Origin: Paenibacillus qinlingensis
GTDB taxonomy: Bacteria; Bacillota; Bacilli; Paenibacillales; NBRC-103111
Direction: 5' to 3'
DNA length: 64,000 nucleotides
Assembly: GCF_013204845.1 (NCBI RefSeq)
Contig: NZ_JABMKY010000009.1
Coordinates: 1 to 64,000 of the forward strand
Of the stretch, positions 58,904 to 64,000 are shown piece by piece. The notes below the pieces were generated by a model. The model saw only the letters and a list, made by a program, of their open reading frames with translations. It did no database searches and was not told the DNA's origin. Position numbers and translations under genes: made by a program. The stretch's first letter is position 1, and every line of letters starts with the position of its first letter.

Positions 58904-59845
58904 TTACCCTTTTACAGAGCCTACAGTTAGTCCCTTAACCAAATACTTCTGTAAGAACGGATATACCATAATAATAGGCCCAATACCTATGACCGCCATG
59001 GCCATTTTTGCCGTTTCAGAAGGAAGTGTCTTTTGAATGGCATTCACAGCCTGAATACTGGCAGCACCAGAGTTGATATAGTTAAGATCGCTAATGACCT
59101 TATACAACAAATATTGTAAACTTACTAGCTTAGGATTGTTAATAAAAATTAATGAGGTGTACCAGTCGTTCCAATACGATAACATTTGAAACAGCCCGAT
59201 TGTAGCAAGTACCGGCAACGATAACGGCAAAATAATTTTGCCATAAATCCTTAATTCGCCAGCACCATCGATTTTGGCCGATTCTATAAGCGCATGAGGT
59301 ATCGTATTCGTGAAGAAAATACGCATAATAATAACATTAAAAGGAACAACAAGATGTGGAATGATAAGCGCCAGCAGCGTATTTTTCAAGCCAGCCTGTG
59401 AATAAAGCAAATACCAAGGGACGAGCCCACCACCGAATAGCATGGTAAAAAAGACAATGAAAGAAAACTGATTTCGATAAGGAAAATCCGGTCGTGACAC
59501 TGGGTAAGCAAACAAGGATGTAACTAATAAACTTAGGAACGTGCCAACCACTGTCACTAGAATAGAAATCCCATAACCCGTTGTTATTTTATCCAAATCA
59601 TCAATGAGGAACCTATAGGCATCCACGGAAAATACCTCAGGAATAAATCGATAGCCTTCTCTCAAAATGTTGCTTTCCGCAGAAAACGAAACCGAAATGA
59701 CTAACAGTAAAGGCACCACACATAGTAAACTCGTAAGTCCCAACACGGTCACCAAGACGTAATAACTAACGGGTGACATGGCATTGGCGTGATATGTTTT
59801 GGATTTTCTTTTGATGATCTCACGCGATTTAACGACTTCTTCCAT
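58904..59845 (-). CDS. Carbohydrate ABC transporter permease (LplC/MalG-type)
   Basis: A 313-residue permease with six membrane helices after a basic cytoplasmic leader (EIIKRKSKTYH). The coupling loop is ESAKIDGAGELRIYGKIILP and the C-terminus KYLVKGLTVGSVKG is typical. AGGGGG lies seven bases before ATG 59845. It is 11 bases after the LplB-type gene and 74 bases before the binding-protein gene. Confidence 0.92.
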   Translation of the reverse strand: MEEVVKSREIIKRKSKTYHANAMSPVSYYVLVTVLGLTSLLCVVPLLLVISVSFSAESNILREGYRFIPEVFSVDAYRFLIDDLDKITTGYGISILVTVVGTFLSLLVTSLFAYPVSRPDFPYRNQFSFIVFFTMLFGGGLVPWYLLYSQAGLKNTLLALIIPHLVVPFNVIIMRIFFTNTIPHALIESAKIDGAGELRIYGKIILPLSLPVLATIGLFQMLSYWNDWYTSLIFINNPKLVSLQYLLYKVISDLNYINSGAASIQAVNAIQKTLPSETAKMAMAVIGIGPIIMVYPFLQKYLVKGLTVGSVKG

Positions 59846-59856
59846 TGCAAATCCCC

Positions 59857-60780
59857 CTAAAATAATGCATTTTCTTTGCTGACACGTCTGACAACGAGAT
59901 TCGTCAACAACACCAGTACAAAGCCCACGGACGCTTGATAGAAACCGGCTGCAGCCGACATACCGACATTACCGTTTAATAGGAAATTCCGGTAGACAAA
60001 CGTATCAATAACTTCCGTAGCAGGAAGCAGTGATCCTGAATTGAGTGGTGCCTGATAGAATAATCCGAAATCCGCATTGAATATTCGGCTAATTTGCAGC
60101 AGCACCATAACGATCACAACGGGTGCAAGCATCGGCAGCGTAATATGGAGCATTTGTCTGAACTTGCTAGCACCATCAATTAAAGCAGCTTCATAATACT
60201 CGGTATCAATGGATACGATCGCTGCCAAGTAGACGACCGCAAAGTAACCTATGTGCTTCCAAGTGTTGACGACCGGTAGAATATAGAACCATTTATCCGC
60301 TTCCGCATACCACGAGATGGCGTCCATCCCGAAGAATTTCAAAACCGTTGAATTTATAAATCCGGCTTGCCCAAGAATGGCATACAGGATGTAACTTACC
60401 GCTACATACGAGATAAAATAAGGAAAAAGGATTGTGCTCTGGAATGCCCTCTTAAGCTTCATTCCACGAATTTCGTTCAATCCAATGGATACCGCAACTG
60501 CTCCAAGTGTGTTTAACACAATAAATACAGCATTGAAACCAATCGTATTACGCGTTGCTGTCCACGCCACATCGGTTTGTACGAGGTATTTAAAGTTTTC
60601 CAACCCTACCCATGGACTGTGCAAAATACCATCAGTGAAATTGTAATTTTTAAAAGCAAGAATTACCCCAAACATCGGAATATAGTTGTTGAAAATGACA
60701 ATGGCTAGCGCGGGCAGCATCATCAAGAATAAAACTCGGAAGCGCACGATATTTCTCATGTGTTCTGAAAGTCTAGTCAT
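59857..60780 (-). CDS. Carbohydrate ABC transporter permease (LplB-type)
   Basis: A 307-residue six-helix permease. FRVLFLMMLPALAIVIFNNYIP is the first helix and EAALIDGASKFRQMLHITLP the EAA loop. GGAGTG lies about ten bases before ATG 60780. It heads the third importer operon. A terminator at 60889-60931 separates it from the upstream binding protein, so it needs its own promoter in the 160-bp gap. Confidence 0.92.
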   Translation of the reverse strand: MTRLSEHMRNIVRFRVLFLMMLPALAIVIFNNYIPMFGVILAFKNYNFTDGILHSPWVGLENFKYLVQTDVAWTATRNTIGFNAVFIVLNTLGAVAVSIGLNEIRGMKLKRAFQSTILFPYFISYVAVSYILYAILGQAGFINSTVLKFFGMDAISWYAEADKWFYILPVVNTWKHIGYFAVVYLAAIVSIDTEYYEAALIDGASKFRQMLHITLPMLAPVVIVMVLLQISRIFNADFGLFYQAPLNSGSLLPATEVIDTFVYRNFLLNGNVGMSAAAGFYQASVGFVLVLLTNLVVRRVSKENALF

Positions 60781-60888
60781 GTTGAATCTTCACTCCAATC
60801 TCTCTTTGTATATTTACATTCTATCTTTTTACACAAATTTGAAAATAAAGCATTTTAGGATTTATGTAAAAATATTTAGGTAGACATA

Positions 60889-60931
60889 AAAAAAACGAAG
60901 GATGTCGATAATTGACAGGCTTCGTTTTTTT
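60889..60931. terminator. Strong bidirectional terminator
   Basis: AAAAAAACGAAG (60889-60900) pairs with CTTCGTTTTTTT (60920-60931). Long A- and T-runs flank it in both directions. It ends the transcript of the membrane-anchored binding protein before the third importer operon. Confidence 0.88.
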
Positions 60932-60938
60932 ACAACGG

Positions 60939-62381
60939 TTATTTATCTAGTGGGTGTTTCATATCAAAAGTTGCTTGGATATACGATTGGATTGAAATGG
61001 AGCCCATTTGTATGGCTCCTTGAAGCATCGCATTCAGACGTTGCGTTTCTGCTACCAGCATATCTTGAACCGGAGCTGTTCCAGATGCGACTTCTCGGTA
61101 AGCTTTGAGTCGATTATTCCATCCAAAATGATCTTGATTTATAACACTTGTCGTTATTGAGCTGTCCAAGAGTACAGGTGGTTTCGGATAAAATGACTCC
61201 AACGTCGTAGGCTGAAAACTCATAAACTTAGAGTTGACCTGCACAGCGTCAATTGCCTTGGTTTGCCTTATACGAGATGACACTGGGAAATAAATCCCCT
61301 TCTCATACATCTTTGTAATCACGCTGTCTGAATGAAGATACTGCCAGAATCGCGTGCTTGCTTCACTGTGGGAGGTTGCACTATTAATTCCAATGACCGG
61401 CTCAGGAACAATCATTAAGGCACCAGCTCCAATTTTCTGTTGATCCAATGCTGGCGGCATTCCCACTCCCCAGTCTGTTTGGATGTTGAGTTCATTTTCC
61501 AGCCTGTAAACATCACTGCTAGAAAGTAGCATCATCCCTACATTACCCTTGGCAAACTGCGTAAGCGCCGTGTCATACTTCATAGTCAGATTCCCCGGGA
61601 ATAAACTGCCGTTATTCTTCATGTCCAACATCGTTTGCATCCAAGGGATATAACCTGTTGTGTCGAACTTACCCGCTTTGAAATTAAATACGGAAACTCC
61701 GCTATATGTCATTGGAATCTCCATGCTTTGCATGAAACCGTACCATTCCTCCGCAAGCGGCCAGACAAACCCATACTTCTGATTGCCAATTTGCTTTTTA
61801 GCGATCATCGTGGCCATTTCCTTCAACTCCGCAAGCGTTTGCGGCGGGCGATTCTCATCCAGACCTGCCAATCGGAACAACTCCTTATTGTAGCCAAGCC
61901 TAACAGTGCTTAGACCGTAAGGAATCACATATTGTTTGCCATTGAAACTGCCATATTCGAATGCCCAATCCGAGTAATCCTGTTTCATCGTTGCTGGAAG
62001 ATCTCCGGTTATGTCCTTGAACCAATTCTTATACATATAAGTGGCAACCCAATCCGAGTGAATGGAAAAAAGATCCGGCCCCTCGCCTGAAGTCATAAGC
62101 ATGTTTAATGTTCTTGTGTAATTTTCACGGGGAATGGTAAGTAATTGAACAAACACATGATCCGGATTTGTTTGATTATAGGTATCGATCACTCGTCTCA
62201 TCTCGGCGTCCGATCCAAACGATGCGTAGGAGAATGTAATGATCTCTTTCGGTCGTTCACTTACGGGTTGACCACCTCCGTTTATCTCATTGGACATGGA
62301 CCGAATATACTGTATACTAGCAAGAATTATACTTATAACTAAAAAGACACCGACAACAACAAACCATTTTTTTTGTTTCAT
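60939..62381 (-). CDS. Extracellular solute-binding protein, membrane-anchored (no lipobox)
   Basis: A 480-residue family 1 binding protein. The N-terminus (KKWFVVVGVFLVISIILASIQY) is a hydrophobic helix without a lipobox Cys or clear cleavage site, so it is probably membrane-tethered. The rest follows the family pattern: ITFSYASFGSDAEMRRVIDTYN, LMTSGEGPDLFSIHSDWVA, YVIPYGLSTVRLGYNKELF, FAKGNVGMMLLSSSDVYR. AAGGTG lies seven bases before ATG 62381. It is separated from the importer operon by a strong terminator and is divergent from the YesM-type kinase 70 bases away; a sensing role with that kinase is an alternative to transport. Confidence 0.85.
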   Translation of the reverse strand: MKQKKWFVVVGVFLVISIILASIQYIRSMSNEINGGGQPVSERPKEIITFSYASFGSDAEMRRVIDTYNQTNPDHVFVQLLTIPRENYTRTLNMLMTSGEGPDLFSIHSDWVATYMYKNWFKDITGDLPATMKQDYSDWAFEYGSFNGKQYVIPYGLSTVRLGYNKELFRLAGLDENRPPQTLAELKEMATMIAKKQIGNQKYGFVWPLAEEWYGFMQSMEIPMTYSGVSVFNFKAGKFDTTGYIPWMQTMLDMKNNGSLFPGNLTMKYDTALTQFAKGNVGMMLLSSSDVYRLENELNIQTDWGVGMPPALDQQKIGAGALMIVPEPVIGINSATSHSEASTRFWQYLHSDSVITKMYEKGIYFPVSSRIRQTKAIDAVQVNSKFMSFQPTTLESFYPKPPVLLDSSITTSVINQDHFGWNNRLKAYREVASGTAPVQDMLVAETQRLNAMLQGAIQMGSISIQSYIQATFDMKHPLDK

Positions 62382-62451
62382 TTCAAAACACCTTCCCTTA
62401 CAATGGGGTTATCCACCCTTATTCAAAGCTTGATAGAAAGGAGATTGCGTG

Positions 62452-64000
62452 ATGTGGCCACGCCCCCTTAAACAGCTTTTCCTTAATAATATCAGCATTA
62501 AAAACAGACTGCTCATCTATTTTTTATCACTTGTGCTTATTCCATCAACCATTATTGTTACTTCGTTATACCAACAATCAAGCTCTACCATTTCTGAAAA
62601 CATGACCGATTCTATCGATCGCAGCATGAATATGATGGAATTAAATGTATTAGAAACCTTGGAACAAATCAACGATATTACGACCAAAATCTATACAAGC
62701 AATACCTTGCAAGGTATTCTATCCTCCGATAAACCTGGCGATGATATTGGCATTATCAACGAGATGACCCAATTAAATACCTTGCTTGACAGCTACAGTT
62801 TGACCAATATGGGCCGAACCAAATTCACACTCAATTTGTTCTTAATGAATCGCCCGGAGTATCATCTATTCCCTTTTATCACCCATGTGTCCAGTGTTGA
62901 ATCTGTCCAAGACCAGGGATGGTATCAATCCATGCCTTTTAAAAGCCGATTTCGAGTACTTGGCCTATATCAAGGCAGCAGTGATTTAGACGGTCTACCC
63001 AGCTATTACATACGAACAGCGAAGCAGCTCTATGAACTTGATAATTTAGCGATTCCGTATGCTGGACTGATTACCGCTGATGTGAATATTGCCGATTTTG
63101 GCAAAATCATGGATAGTTTAAAACCATCCCCGCATAGCGAAGTCTATATTCTAAATGAAACGGGTCAGGTGATGGTCGGCCCCCGTATGGGCGAAGTCAA
63201 TCAGCCGTTCATTGGTCAGAATCTCATCCAAGAAACAACAGTTAAGGGAACTAATGATTTCCAATCGCGATTAGGCTCCATTCAAAACACAGAATCACTC
63301 ATCGCCAGCAAGTTCATTCCGCAATTAAACTGGCGAATTGTAACCGTTTCACCACTGCGAGATTTGAACGGCAAGCTTCTCTCCTTCCGAAACGTCATGA
63401 TCCTTGTGATCCTGGTAAGTTTGGTGATGGCTTTCATTCTTGCTCTCTATTTATCCAACAATATTACGAATCCGATACGCAAATTTGTACGCGCGATCTC
63501 TACAACAGACTCTGAATTGTTCAATGTTTCTATTGAGTATAAACGGAATGATGAGTTCTTATATTTGTTTCAAAGGTTTAATAAAATGATCCGACAAATG
63601 AAAGAGCTCGTCAATCAACTCTATGTATCTGAGGTCAATAAGAAGAAGGCAGAGCTCGAAGCGCTGCAGGCTCAAATCAATCCTCATTTTTTATATAACA
63701 CCTTGGATTCCATTAATTGGATGGCGCTCAAAAAGCAAGTACCTGAAATTAGTTTAATGGTTACCTCCTTATCTGATTTCTTTCGACTTACGCTGAATAA
63801 AGGTCGTTCCATCATCCTTCTAGAGGACGAAATCAATCAAATGCAAGCTTATTTGACCATTCAGCAAATCCGCTTGAGTCATAAATTAACTTTCACCATC
63901 GAGGCTCCAACGGAATTACTCCAGTTTGTTACCGTAAAACTTATTTTGCAACCCTTAATCGAAAATGCAATCATCCATGGTTTCAATGCAAGTCGAGGAC
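62452..64000 (+). CDS. Sensor histidine kinase, YesM-type (cut by the right edge)
   Basis: At least 516 residues are encoded; the frame is open at the window end. ATG 62452 is preceded by AAAGGAG at eight bases. There is a first membrane helix (LLIYFLSLVLIPSTIIVTSLY, about 20-40), an extracellular Cache-like sensor of about 260 residues, a second helix (NVMILVILVSLVMAFILALYL, about 315-340), a HAMP linker, the phospho-acceptor motif ALQAQINPHFLYNTLDSINW, and the start of the ATPase domain (ILQPLIENAIIHGF). A YesN-type response regulator would be expected just downstream. It is divergent from the membrane-anchored binding protein and probably controls the third importer module. Confidence 0.9.
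   Translation, partial: MWPRPLKQLFLNNISIKNRLLIYFLSLVLIPSTIIVTSLYQQSSSTISENMTDSIDRSMNMMELNVLETLEQINDITTKIYTSNTLQGILSSDKPGDDIGIINEMTQLNTLLDSYSLTNMGRTKFTLNLFLMNRPEYHLFPFITHVSSVESVQDQGWYQSMPFKSRFRVLGLYQGSSDLDGLPSYYIRTAKQLYELDNLAIPYAGLITADVNIADFGKIMDSLKPSPHSEVYILNETGQVMVGPRMGEVNQPFIGQNLIQETTVKGTNDFQSRLGSIQNTESLIASKFIPQLNWRIVTVSPLRDLNGKLLSFRNVMILVILVSLVMAFILALYLSNNITNPIRKFVRAISTTDSELFNVSIEYKRNDEFLYLFQRFNKMIRQMKELVNQLYVSEVNKKKAELEALQAQINPHFLYNTLDSINWMALKKQVPEISLMVTSLSDFFRLTLNKGRSIILLEDEINQMQAYLTIQQIRLSHKLTFTIEAPTELLQFVTVKLILQPLIENAIIHGFNASRG

Overview
The window looks like a chromosomal stretch of a Paenibacillus-type member of the Bacillota. The evidence is the strong AAGGAGG-like ribosome binding sites (with several TTG/GTG starts), S-layer-homology (SLH) anchored enzymes, three LplB/LplC-type sugar importers without their own ATPases, YesM/YesN-type sensor/regulator pairs, many AraC regulators, and moderate base composition. 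Almost everything serves carbohydrate capture and breakdown. No rRNA, tRNA, CRISPR array or prophage was seen. The only mobile DNA recognised is the tail of an IS3-family element at the left edge (1-121).

Layout. 0.1-5.3 kb: an SMP-30/gluconolactonase-like protein, a YVTN beta-propeller, and an amidohydrolase - Rieske ferredoxin - GH105-like operon. 5.4-16.3 kb (minus strand): an LplB-LplC-solute-binding-protein importer, then a repeat-rich spacer, then two secreted beta-helix proteins, one of 1590 residues ending in three SLH repeats; a divergent membrane-anchored AraC regulator (16.6-19.0 kb) faces the importer. 19.0-21.2 kb: a frameshifted polysaccharide pyruvyl transferase and an AraC regulator. 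21.3-31.8 kb: a second importer module with two cytosolic-looking enzymes, one with an in-frame stop, and a divergent YesM/YesN two-component pair. 31.8-32.1 kb: a 52-bp tandem repeat array. 32.2-38.3 kb: a tightly coupled six-gene operon (ThuA-like, MDR dehydrogenase, three xylose-isomerase-like TIM barrels, alpha/beta hydrolase) with a divergent AraC regulator. 38.9-44.1 kb: Gfo/Idh/MocA oxidoreductase, MDR dehydrogenase, a LacI regulator with two likely operators, and an unusual glycosidase-like protein. 44.1-52.6 kb: two further beta-helix proteins and a cohesin-SLH surface protein; the largest enzyme (1624 residues) carries both a cohesin and a degenerate C-terminal dockerin. 53.0-64.0 kb: heparinase II/III-like and GH95 enzymes, a third importer module, an extra membrane-anchored binding protein, and a YesM-type sensor kinase cut by the right edge.

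How it fits together (inference). The window holds three parallel modules of one plan: a sensor or regulator divergent from LplB-LplC-binding protein, a terminator, then polymer-degrading enzymes. Surface-held beta-helix enzymes would cut a polysaccharide, probably uronic-acid-containing given the GH105-like, heparinase-like and oligogalacturonate-lyase-like proteins and carrying alpha-linked fucose or galactose given GH95. The importers, energised by a shared ATPase encoded elsewhere, would bring in oligosaccharides for internal enzymes. The oxidoreductase/TIM-barrel operons would process oxidised or rare sugars.

The most striking signals are the cohesin/dockerin/SLH pair; a 65-bp element conserved upstream of two beta-helix genes; a conserved SDGNGII signature in four beta-helix proteins; the 52-bp repeat array; two probable loss-of-frame events; and a possible 3-keto-glycoside pathway.
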